A DNA stretch of 64,000 bases, from assembly GCF_031954525.1 (NCBI RefSeq), contig NZ_CP134867.1:3658001-3722000 (forward strand), written 5' to 3'. This DNA is from Dyella sp. BiH032. Its GTDB lineage: Bacteria; Pseudomonadota; Gammaproteobacteria; Xanthomonadales; Rhodanobacteraceae. Below are positions 55,026-62,852 of the stretch, piece by piece. The number at the start of each line of letters is the position of its first letter. Positions within the stretch are counted from its first letter, which is position 1. The notes beneath the pieces are model-generated. The model worked only from the letters and a program-made list of their open reading frames with translations. It ran no database searches and was not told where the DNA came from. The position numbers were made by a program, and so were the translations under genes.

Positions 55026-55265
55026 GTTTGCACTAAGCCACGGCTCGGTGATCTGGCCGCTTATGCAGCGGGCATGTCGGGCGTCTGTCCGCGTGCAGGG
55101 CTGTTCTTCGTCGTTTGCACTAAGCCACGGCTCGGTGATCTGGCCGCTTATGCAGCGGGCATGTCGGGCGTCTGTCCGCGTGCAGGGCTGTTCTTCGTCG
55201 TTTGCACTAAGCCGTGGCTCGGCAACCTGGCCGCTTATGCAGCGGGCATGTCGGACGCCTGCCGG
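55026..55265 (+). repeat. Tandem 87-bp repeat, 2.8 units
   Basis: Units begin at GTTTGCACTAAGCCA: 55026, 55113 and 55200. The first two are identical apart from the start flank; the third is cut at about 55265 and differs (AGCCGTGGCTCGGCAACC instead of AGCCACGGCTCGGTGATC). 87 bases is 29 codons, so a repetitive open frame results by arithmetic, with no ribosome site or known protein. It is part of the 1484-base gene-free stretch 54881-56364. Confidence 0.9.
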
Positions 55266-55272
55266 CGCCCGA

Positions 55273-55328
55273 GTTACTTTCTCTTTGCTGGCCCAACCCC
55301 CTCAAGGGGGGCCTCGAGAGAAAGTAAC
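55273..55328 (-). repeat. Solo, inverted copy of the element's long hairpin
   Basis: Stem GTTACTTTCTCT / AGAGAAAGTAAC closes an inner hairpin CCCCC-TCAA-GGGGG. Read on the minus strand it matches the hairpin of element copy C including the inner arm and GGGTTGGGCCAGCAA segment, so it is an inverted solo copy of that hairpin. It directly follows the 87-bp tandem repeat. Confidence 0.85.
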
Positions 55329-55517
55329 CAAAGAGAATGGCCTGAGGTCAAAAGCTCGCGGCGGGGGTTGGCAGAGCACGTGGTGTTTTCTCCGCTGCTG
55401 GACCGCGCGACTCGAAGTGGAACTGAGGTGCGTGGAGGGGACGTCGAGGCGCCGAAGCGGAGAGGACGGGGAGCGGTGCGTCGGCTCGTGGTGTTCTGGC
55501 GATAGCACCGCACTTCT

Positions 55518-55573
55518 CCCTCTCCCCGCCGGGGAGAGGGCGGGGTGAGGGGACCTACGGAGCGAGGGGGTGA
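55518..55573. repeat. REP-like palindrome, third copy
   Basis: CCCTCTCCCC-GCC-GGGGAGAGGG (55518-55540) plus tail CGGGGTGAGGGGACCTACGG. Same unit as at 32925 and 48241. Confidence 0.85.
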
Positions 55574-55685
55574 TCGTTCCTTGTGCCTACTGTTCGTTGC
55601 TCAGAGAACTCAGCTTCTGCTGCTCCTTCGCACTTCCTCTCGCTGCAAGCTGCGCGCGGCTGCTCTTTGCTTCGACTTTTAAAGC

Positions 55686-56242
55686 CACGTCCGCTCTAGC
55701 CGCGTTCCCGCGAGCACCCGCCCCTCATCCCAGCCTTCTCCCCGGAGGGGAGAAGGAGAAGTGCGGTACCGAGGCGAAAACTAAACAAGAGCGAGCGAAG
55801 CGATGCTCCGTAACGCTCTTGATCTCCCGGGTTCCCTTCGCGGCGGTGAGGGCTGGACGATCAGGCCGCCACAGGCGGGCGGGGACAGGACGTCCCCGCC
55901 TTTTCGATCAGGGCAAGGATGCCCTGTCGAAAAGCCCGGCCAGCCCTCAACGCACCCGGAGGTGGCGAAGGCCACCGGAGGGCGCCGCGCAGGGTGCCCT
56001 TTCTTCTTGGTTACTTCTTCTCGAGGTCCCTCTTGAGGGGATTGGGCAAGCAAAGAAGAAGTAACTCGCTCTCCGGCAGGAGAGCGAAACCCTCGCCCCG
56101 CGAGGGGCGAGACAAGGCTGGCCATAAGGCGACAACCGAGCGCTGTCGCCCCTGGGTTTCGGCCTGCGCCGGAATAACGAGTAGGTAAGGGCGAGGCGAC
56201 CCTTAGCGCCCGTTGGGGTCCGCAGGCTCACCCAACCTACGC
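55686..56242 (+). repeat. Multi-hairpin intergenic element, copy C
   Basis: Third copy, between leucine dehydrogenase and the FUSC gene. The short hairpin is GGTGGC-GAAG-GCCACC instead of GCAGC-GAAG-GCTGC, with both sides of two pairs changed together. The long hairpin keeps its GTTACTTCTTCT / AGAAGAAGTAAC base but has an extra inner arm (CCCTCTTGAGGG). The closing GAGGGCTGG/CCAGCCCTC, GCGGGGAC..GTCCCCGC, CTTTTCGA..TCGAAAAG, CGCTCTCC..GGAGAGCG and CTCGCCCC-GCGA-GGGGCGAG arms are present. From 56243 to 56364 I see nothing. Confidence 0.9.
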
Positions 56243-56364
56243 CGCTGCGTGCCCCCCGCTGCCCGCACCGAAATGCCAAACAAACGAGAGTCCATCAGCC
56301 CCGCAGGGATCCCGAAACGCTTCCCCGCACACAACAAGCGCCCCCACGTCATATCCTTCCCAAC

Positions 56365-58521
56365 GTGACCCCAACACCCCCACCCGCATCCCTCCAACTC
56401 TGGCGCCGCCTCCGCGGCTCCGACCGCTACGCCGAATGCCTGCGCGTCCTGCTCGGACTGGGCGGTGTCGCCCTCTACTGCCTCGCCCAGAACCGCTTCG
56501 CCGACGCCATCCCTGCCCTGCTCGGCGTCATCGCCTGCGCCCTTGCGGAAACCGAAGACCATTGGCGCAGCCGCCTGGGCACTCTCCTGGTGACGCTCGC
56601 CTGCTTCGCCATCGCCGCTTCGTCCGTGCAGGTGCTGATGCCGCATCCCGTGCTGTTCGCGGTCGGCCTGCCACTGGCGACGTTCGCGCTGGTCATGCTC
56701 GGCGCGGTCAGTCATCGCTACGCCACCATCGCCGGCTCCACGCTGCTGCTGTCGGTCTACACGATGATCGGCTCGGAAGCGGTGACGCACAGCGGGACAC
56801 TGCGCGAGCCCGCGCTGCTGCTGGCGGGCGCGGCCTGGTACGGCGTGCTGTCGCTGCTGTGGAGCGCGCTGTCGCCGCAGCAGGCGGTGCGCCATGCCTT
56901 GGCACGTACGTTTGAGGCACTGGCCGGCTATCTCGACGGCAAGGCCGCGTTGTTCGCGCCGCTGCCCGGCGTGGATCGGGAGGCCCTGCAGCTGGACCTG
57001 GCCAGGCGCAACGAGAAAGTGGTGCAGGCGCTCAACGAGACGCGGCTGATCCTGATCGATCGCATCGGACCGCGCCGTCCGCGCGGCCCCACGGCGGAAC
57101 GGCTGAAGCTCTACTTTGCAGCCCAGGACATCCACGAGCGCATCAGTTCCTCGCACCACCCCTATGACGCGCTGGCCGAGGCGTTCTTCCACAGCGACGT
57201 GCTGTTCCGCTGCGAACACATGCTCAGGCGCCATGCCGCACTATGTCGGCAGCGCGCGGAAACGTTGCGCCTGCGCATGCCGCCGCAGGCCGCGGACGAT
57301 GCACGCGCCGCGCTCGACGACGTGCGCGATGCGGTGGCGTTCCTGCACGCGCAGGCCGCACCGCCGCCGTCGCACCTGCTGCGCTCGCTCGATGCGCTCC
57401 TGCGCAACATGGAGGCGATCCAGTCGCTGCTGGAACGGGAGAAGCCGTCCGCGGGCCCGCGTCTCGGCGACGAAAGCGCCCTGCAGGACCCGGGGCCGGC
57501 CACCGTCGGCGAGGCCTGGGAGCGCATCCGCATCCAGTTCACGCCGGGCTCGTTCCGCTTTCGCCATGCGCTACGCCTGGCCCTGGCGCTGCTGGCCGGC
57601 TACGGCGTGCTGCGCGTGGTGCATCCGCAGAACGGGTACTGGATCCTGCTGACTACGCTGCTGGTCTGCCAACCGAGCTACGGCGCGACGCGGCGGCGGC
57701 TGCTCCAGCGCATGGCCGGCACGCTTGCGGGCCTGGTCGCGGGCTGGGCGGCGTTGCGCCTGCTGCCGTTCGGACCGGCGCAGGTGCCACTGCTGATCGT
57801 GGCCGGCGTGGTGTTCTTCGCCGCGCGCCAGCGCCGCTATACCTTGGCCACGGCGGCGATCACGCTGTTCGTGGTGCTGTGCTTCAACCAGGTGGGCAAC
57901 GGCTACGAGGTGATGTGGCCGCGTCTGCTCGACACGTTCATCGGGGTGGGCATCGCCGCGCTGGCGATCCACTTCGTACTGCCGGATTGGCAGGGGCGGC
58001 GGCTCGGTCTGGTGCTCGCGGACACGGTGCGCTGCGAGGCGCGCTATCTGGCCGGGATCCTGGAGCAGTACGCGCACGGCCGGCGCGACGACCTTCCCTA
58101 TCGCATCGCGCGGCGCGATGCGCACAACGCGGATGCCAATCTCAGCGGCGTGCTGTCCAACATGCTGCGCGAGCCGGGGCGGCACCGCCAGGGCAGCGAA
58201 ACGCTGCTGCGGTTCCTGGGCGCGGCGCACGGCCTGCTCGGGCATCTCTCGGCGCTGGGCGCGAACCGGCAGACCCTGGCCGATGGCCCGGCCCGCGAGA
58301 CGGCGCTGCGGACCGGCGCACAGGTGGTCAGCTCGCTGGAACGGCTGGCCGACGAGCTGGCGGCCGAAGGCGAACCGGCCGCATCCGACGCACCCGCCGG
58401 CGCGGAATCCGGAGAAGCTTGCGGCGACGAGGCAACGCGGCTGGTGCTGAGCCAGCTGTCGTTGATTCTGGCGCAGCGCGACCGGCTGGCTGCATTGGCG
58501 CGGGAGCTGCGGACCGCCTGA
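56365..58521 (+). CDS. FUSC-family inner-membrane protein (YccS/YhfK-like)
   Basis: A 718-residue protein with two sets of hydrophobic segments (residues about 25-175 and 395-530) around a soluble helical middle domain. The second set includes HPQNGYWILLTTLLVCQPSYGATRRR, the FUSC signature. Such proteins are linked to aromatic acid efflux (AaeB) or envelope function (YccS). The start is a GTG without a clear ribosome site. It precedes the pigment-type cluster by 273 bases; participation in export of aryl compounds is possible but unproven. Confidence 0.88.
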   Translation: MTPTPPPASLQLWRRLRGSDRYAECLRVLLGLGGVALYCLAQNRFADAIPALLGVIACALAETEDHWRSRLGTLLVTLACFAIAASSVQVLMPHPVLFAVGLPLATFALVMLGAVSHRYATIAGSTLLLSVYTMIGSEAVTHSGTLREPALLLAGAAWYGVLSLLWSALSPQQAVRHALARTFEALAGYLDGKAALFAPLPGVDREALQLDLARRNEKVVQALNETRLILIDRIGPRRPRGPTAERLKLYFAAQDIHERISSSHHPYDALAEAFFHSDVLFRCEHMLRRHAALCRQRAETLRLRMPPQAADDARAALDDVRDAVAFLHAQAAPPPSHLLRSLDALLRNMEAIQSLLEREKPSAGPRLGDESALQDPGPATVGEAWERIRIQFTPGSFRFRHALRLALALLAGYGVLRVVHPQNGYWILLTTLLVCQPSYGATRRRLLQRMAGTLAGLVAGWAALRLLPFGPAQVPLLIVAGVVFFAARQRRYTLATAAITLFVVLCFNQVGNGYEVMWPRLLDTFIGVGIAALAIHFVLPDWQGRRLGLVLADTVRCEARYLAGILEQYAHGRRDDLPYRIARRDAHNADANLSGVLSNMLREPGRHRQGSETLLRFLGAAHGLLGHLSALGANRQTLADGPARETALRTGAQVVSSLERLADELAAEGEPAASDAPAGAESGEACGDEATRLVLSQLSLILAQRDRLAALARELRTA

Positions 58522-58794
58522 ACGGCAGGCAGGACTTCCGGGGGTGATCCCCTGGAGGGCGATTCTGGTAGCATAAGTTCTTTTGGAACAAGCGGTAGGC
58601 CTCGCCTGACCGGCAGGCAGTTTCAAGGGGACCCGCCTCGCGGGTGGTCGATTCAACGAAAAGCAGATCACGGCTACGTCTGACCAGGACGCCGTCGCGA
58701 ACCCGCGCTTGTCCGCGGCGGGGCCGGCGGGTCCTTGGGATCGCACGACGCGACAGGGAACGTACCGGGCGCGTACAGAAACAGGGACTCTTCT

Positions 58795-59064
58795 ATGAGC
58801 ACGATCATGGCCAGCGGCATCAGCGACGAGGACATCCTTGCCCGCCTGCGGCAGGTGCTGCTCGATACCTTCGAGATCGAGCCGGCCCGCGTCACGCCGG
58901 CCGCGCATCTGTTCACCGACCTGGAGCTGGACAGTATCGACGCCGTCGACCTGGCCATCCACGTCCAGGACATGACCGGCACCCGCATCAAGCCCGAGGA
59001 CTTCAAGAGCGTGCGCACCGTGGGCGACGTGGTCGCCACGGTGAAGTCGCTGCTCGAGCGCTGA
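58795..59064 (+). CDS. Acyl carrier protein of an aryl-polyene-type cluster
   Basis: An 89-residue ACP. Ser47 in LELDSIDAVDLAIHVQ is the phosphopantetheine site. AGGGA lies ten bases before ATG 58795. It opens a tight run (gaps or overlaps under 30 bases) with a glycosyltransferase, LolA-like protein, MMPL exporter and ketosynthase, the gene set of aryl polyene/xanthomonadin loci. The 273-base upstream gap has a repeated CGCCTGAMCGGCAGGCAG (58516 and 58603) and a short ACCCGC-CTC-GCGGGT hairpin but no clear promoter. Confidence 0.92.
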   Translation: MSTIMASGISDEDILARLRQVLLDTFEIEPARVTPAAHLFTDLELDSIDAVDLAIHVQDMTGTRIKPEDFKSVRTVGDVVATVKSLLER

Positions 59065-59073
59065 GCGCATTCC

Positions 59074-59856
59074 ATGCACGCCCGTCCCGGCGCCGCCGAG
59101 GCGTTCTCGCCCTGCGCGGTGATTCCCATCTACAACCACAAGGACACCATCGCGGCCACCGTGAGGGCGTTGCGTGCGCACGGCCTGCCCGTGCTGGTGG
59201 TGGATGACGGCAGCGATGCGGCCACCCGGGCGGTGCTGGACGCGCTCGCCGCGGAGCAAGGCATCCGCCTCCTGCGCCTGCCGGAGAACCAGGGCAAGGG
59301 GCGCGCGCTTACTGCCGGCCTGGTCGCCGCGCACGAAGCCGGCCATACGCATGCGCTGCAGATCGACGCCGACGGCCAGCACGACGTGGCCGACGTGCCG
59401 CGCTTCCTGGCCGAGGCCCAGGCCGACCCGCGCGCGATGGTGTGCGGCAAACCGGTATACGACGACAGCGTGCCGCGCGCGCGGCTGTACGGCCGCTATG
59501 TCACCCACTTCTTCGTATGGGTGGAAACGCTGTCGCTGGACATCCAGGATTCGATGTGCGGCTACCGCCTCTACCCGCTGGCGCCCACCCGCGCGGAAAT
59601 CGCGCGCAAGCCGCTGCCGGCGCGGATGGATTTCGACACCGAGATCGCCGTGCGCCTGTACTGGCGCGGCGTGCCCGTGCGCAACCTGCCCACGCGGGTG
59701 ATCTATCCGGAGAACGGCCTGTCGCATTTCCGCATGTGGCGCGACAACCTGCGTATCTCGGCCATGCACACCCGCCTGCTGCTGGGCATGCTGCCGCGCA
59801 TCCCGCTGCTGTTGTGGCGCCGGCTGCGCCGCGAGGAAGCACCATGCGCCGCCTGA
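59074..59856 (+). CDS. Family 2 glycosyltransferase
   Basis: A 260-residue GT-A-fold glycosyltransferase. The nucleotide-sugar region is VIPIYNHKDTIAATV, with VVDDGSDAATR and the metal-binding DADGQHD. A basic-hydrophobic C-terminus (LLLGMLPRIPLLLWRRLRR) is probably membrane-associated. It starts nine bases after the ACP gene. In aryl-polyene loci a glycosyltransferase of this kind joins the head-group sugar or processes the lipid carrier; exact donor unknown. Confidence 0.9.
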   Translation: MHARPGAAEAFSPCAVIPIYNHKDTIAATVRALRAHGLPVLVVDDGSDAATRAVLDALAAEQGIRLLRLPENQGKGRALTAGLVAAHEAGHTHALQIDADGQHDVADVPRFLAEAQADPRAMVCGKPVYDDSVPRARLYGRYVTHFFVWVETLSLDIQDSMCGYRLYPLAPTRAEIARKPLPARMDFDTEIAVRLYWRGVPVRNLPTRVIYPENGLSHFRMWRDNLRISAMHTRLLLGMLPRIPLLLWRRLRREEAPCAA

Positions 59857-60455
59857 TCGCCGTCCTGCTGGGTTGGTGCGCGGCCCTGGTCGCGCACGCC
59901 CAGTCGCCCGACCTGCTGCGCCAGGTGCTCGACGAACTGAGCACCCACGCTGCCGTGCGCGCCGACTTCACGCAGACGCGCGAGAACCCCGCGCTGGCGC
60001 AGCCGCAGACCAGTACCGGCAAGCTCTTGTTCGTGCTCGGCCGCGGCATGCTGTGGCAGATCGAAGCCCCCTATCGCGAAACCCTGGCCCTGGCCGGCGA
60101 GCGGACCGCGCGCGTCGGCGACGATGGCCGGCCGCAAGCGGCGCGCGGCGACCGCGGCGTGGCCCAGGTCTCGCAGATGCTGCAGGGCATGCTCTCCGGC
60201 AAGCCGGACGAAGCGCTGCGCCAGTTCGACGTCCGCGCCGAAGGCAGCCGTGCGCAGTGGACGCTGCACTTCACGCCGCGGCAGGCGCGCATGGCGCGCG
60301 TGCTCCGCCGCATCGAACTGCGCGGCGGCGAGTACCTGGAAGGCATTGCGGTGGAGCTGGAGAGCGGCGAGAGCACGCGCATCCAGTTCGCCGACACGCG
60401 CGAGGCCGGCCCGCTCAGCCCGCTGGAGAAGCGTGCCCTGGGCATGCCGCCATGA
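59844..60455 (+). CDS. LolA-like outer-membrane lipoprotein carrier protein
   Basis: A 203-residue periplasmic protein with signal peptide (LLGWCAALVAHAQ) and a LolA fold (VRADFTQTRENPALAQPQTS, GKLLFVLGRGMLWQIEAPY). GAGGAAG lies eight bases before the ATG. It overlaps the glycosyltransferase gene by 13 bases and its stop overlaps the MMPL start (ATGA). In pigment loci this paralogue is thought to carry the lipidated polyene across the periplasm, not normal lipoproteins; that is by analogy. Confidence 0.9.
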   Translation: MRRLIAVLLGWCAALVAHAQSPDLLRQVLDELSTHAAVRADFTQTRENPALAQPQTSTGKLLFVLGRGMLWQIEAPYRETLALAGERTARVGDDGRPQAARGDRGVAQVSQMLQGMLSGKPDEALRQFDVRAEGSRAQWTLHFTPRQARMARVLRRIELRGGEYLEGIAVELESGESTRIQFADTREAGPLSPLEKRALGMPP

Positions 60456-62824
60456 CTGCGTCTTCCCCGCCGCCTCGCCTGGCCGGCACGGCCGCTTTTG
60501 TCGTAGCCGTGCTGTCGGTGATCCTGCTGGGCGGCTGGCTGCTGTTCGGCCGCGGGGAATCCCCGATCCAGACCGATCTGCTGGCGCTGCTGCCGGCGAC
60601 CGAGCGCCAGCCGCTGGCCGAGGACGCGGTGGAACGCCTGGCGCATGCCAGCGGCGACCGCATGGTGCTGTTGGTGGAACACGCGGACGACGCCGTCGCA
60701 AAGCAGGCGGCCCGCGACCTCGGCCGCCGCCTCGCCGCTGAGCGCGTCTTCGCGAACGTCACCGCCGAGCTGCCGCCGTTCGATCTGCGCGAATTAGTCG
60801 CGCCGTACCTGGCCCATCGCTTTCATCTGCTGAGCGATGCCGACCGCGAGTCACTCGCCCGGGCCGATACCGATCCCGCGCAGGCGTTGGCGCGCCGGCT
60901 CAACGAACCGTTCCTGGCGGGCGTCGGCACGGACTTGCGCGACGATCCGTTCGGCTGGCTGCAGCACTGGCTCGACCAGCAGCCATGGAACCGCTCGCCG
61001 CTGCTGCCGGAAGACGACCTGCTCACCGCGCATCAGGACGGACGCACCTACGTGATGGTGATCGCCACCCTGCGCGGCTCAGCCTACGACGATCGCGTGC
61101 AGCGCCAGGCGCTCGCTGCGCTGGCGAGGGCGGAATCGGCGACGGTGCAAACGCATCCCGGCACCGCACTGCTGCGCACCGGCGCCGTATTCCATGCGGC
61201 CGCAGCCCGCACGAGTGCGGAACGCGACGTACACGTGGTCGGCCTGGCTTCCACGCTGGGCATTGCGCTGCTGCTGGTGTGGACCTACCGTTCGCCGCGG
61301 CCGCTGCTGCTCGCCTTCCTGTCCACCGCGATCGGGGTGGCCTGTGCGCTCACCGTCACCCTGCTGGTGTTCGGGCGCATCCATCTGCTCACCCTGGTAT
61401 TCGGCGCGGCGCTGCTGGGCGAAGCTGTCGACTACTCGATCCAGTACCTGTGCGCGCGCGCCAATGCCGGGCCGGCCTGGGAGCCGGCGCGCGGCTTGCG
61501 CCAGGTGCGGCCGGCGCTGCTGCTGGCGCTCGCGACCTCGCTGCTGGGCTATGCCCTGCTCGGCCTGGTGCCGTTCCCGGCACTGCGGCAGATGGCCTGC
61601 TTCGCCATGGCCGGCATGAGCGCCGCCTGCCTCAGCGTGTTCCTGCTCCTGCCGGCGCTGCTGCGGCGTCCCGCGCGGCGGCCGCTCGCGCTGTCGCTGG
61701 TGTGGATCGCACGCCGCCTGCAGCATGGCGCCGGACAGCTGGGACACGGCCGCACCGCCGTGGCGGCCTTCGCGCTGGCGCTCGCCTTCGCGCTGCCCGG
61801 CTGGTGGCGGTTGTCCCACGACGACGACATCCGCCTGCTGATCGCGCCGCCGACCGAACTCACGCGGCAAGAAGCGCGCATCGCGCAGATCGCCGGCGTC
61901 GGCGGCGGCGGCCAGTTCTTCCTGGTCGAGGGTGACAGCGCGGAACAGGTCCTGCAGCGCGGCGAGGCGCTGGAAGCGCGGCTGCGGTCGCTCGCCGCGG
62001 CGGGCAAGCTCGATGGCTGGCTCGGCATGGCCGCCATGCTGCCGTCGCTGCAGCGTCAGCAGACTGACCATGCCGCGTTGGCGCCATTGTTCGCCGACCG
62101 CGCGGCACTGCTCGCGCTGATGACGCAGGCGGGACTGCGCGCCGAGGCGGCCGAAGCCTATCTCGATGCGTGGCCCGGTCGCCCGCTCGATGTCGCCGAA
62201 TGGCTGAAGCTGCCCGCCAGCAGGCCGTACCGCTATCTGTGGATGGACGAAGGCGCGCGCGGCCTGGCGTCCATCGTGCTGCCGCAAGGCGCGTTCGATG
62301 CTGTCGCACTGCGCGCCGCCGCGGAAGGACTGCCGGGCGTGTCCTTCGTGGACAAGCCAACCAGCATCTCCGCCCTGTTCGGCCGCTATCGCGAGTACGC
62401 CAGCCTGTGGCTCGCCGCCGCCACGGCGGCGGTGGCCGCGGCCTTCGCCTGGCGCTATCGCCGCGCGGCACCGCGCGTGCTGGTGCCGCCGCTGCTCGGC
62501 ATCGGGCTGACCCTGGCCGCACTCGGCTGGCTGGACCAGCCGCTGACGCTGTTCCACTGGATGGCGCTGATGCTGGTGCTCGGCGTCGGCGCCAACTATG
62601 CCGTATTCCTGCATGAGGGCGAGCCGCACGCGGCGCACGTGCCGGGCGCGGCCTATGCGGGCGTGCTGCTGTCGGCAGTCACCGCCCTGCTTTCCTTCGG
62701 CCTGCTGGCGCTGAGCTCGATGCCGGCGCTGCGGCATTTCGGCATCACCCTGTTGCTGGGCATCGGCTTCACCGCGCTGGCGGTGCCGGTGGTCCGGCCT
62801 GTTCGCGAGTACGTACCGGCATGA
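60452..62824 (+). CDS. MMPL/RND-family exporter
   Basis: A 790-residue inner-membrane exporter with about eleven hydrophobic segments in two MMPL halves: first helix 12-30, periplasmic domain to about 260, five helices (about 265-425), second periplasmic domain, and five helices from about 645. The sequence GAALLGEAVDYSIQYL in the first half and GVGANYAVFLHEG in the second are the conserved acid-containing helices of the family. Start overlaps the LolA-like stop. It is the expected transporter of an aryl-polyene cluster. Confidence 0.92.
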   Translation: MTASSPPPRLAGTAAFVVAVLSVILLGGWLLFGRGESPIQTDLLALLPATERQPLAEDAVERLAHASGDRMVLLVEHADDAVAKQAARDLGRRLAAERVFANVTAELPPFDLRELVAPYLAHRFHLLSDADRESLARADTDPAQALARRLNEPFLAGVGTDLRDDPFGWLQHWLDQQPWNRSPLLPEDDLLTAHQDGRTYVMVIATLRGSAYDDRVQRQALAALARAESATVQTHPGTALLRTGAVFHAAAARTSAERDVHVVGLASTLGIALLLVWTYRSPRPLLLAFLSTAIGVACALTVTLLVFGRIHLLTLVFGAALLGEAVDYSIQYLCARANAGPAWEPARGLRQVRPALLLALATSLLGYALLGLVPFPALRQMACFAMAGMSAACLSVFLLLPALLRRPARRPLALSLVWIARRLQHGAGQLGHGRTAVAAFALALAFALPGWWRLSHDDDIRLLIAPPTELTRQEARIAQIAGVGGGGQFFLVEGDSAEQVLQRGEALEARLRSLAAAGKLDGWLGMAAMLPSLQRQQTDHAALAPLFADRAALLALMTQAGLRAEAAEAYLDAWPGRPLDVAEWLKLPASRPYRYLWMDEGARGLASIVLPQGAFDAVALRAAAEGLPGVSFVDKPTSISALFGRYREYASLWLAAATAAVAAAFAWRYRRAAPRVLVPPLLGIGLTLAALGWLDQPLTLFHWMALMLVLGVGANYAVFLHEGEPHAAHVPGAAYAGVLLSAVTALLSFGLLALSSMPALRHFGITLLLGIGFTALAVPVVRPVREYVPA

Positions 62825-62852
62825 ACCGCTCTTTTTCTCAGCGAGGCGCCCG

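Noticed and set aside
55014..55505. Repetitive 163-codon open frame over the 87-bp tandem repeat
   Set aside because: The frame stays open because the period is a multiple of three. There is no ribosome site, the third unit and the following hairpin are structured repeats, and no domain is recognisable.
56203..57234. 343-codon minus-strand frame opposite the FUSC gene
   Set aside because: It is a high-GC shadow: the plus strand has a full-length FUSC protein with membrane segments and family motifs.
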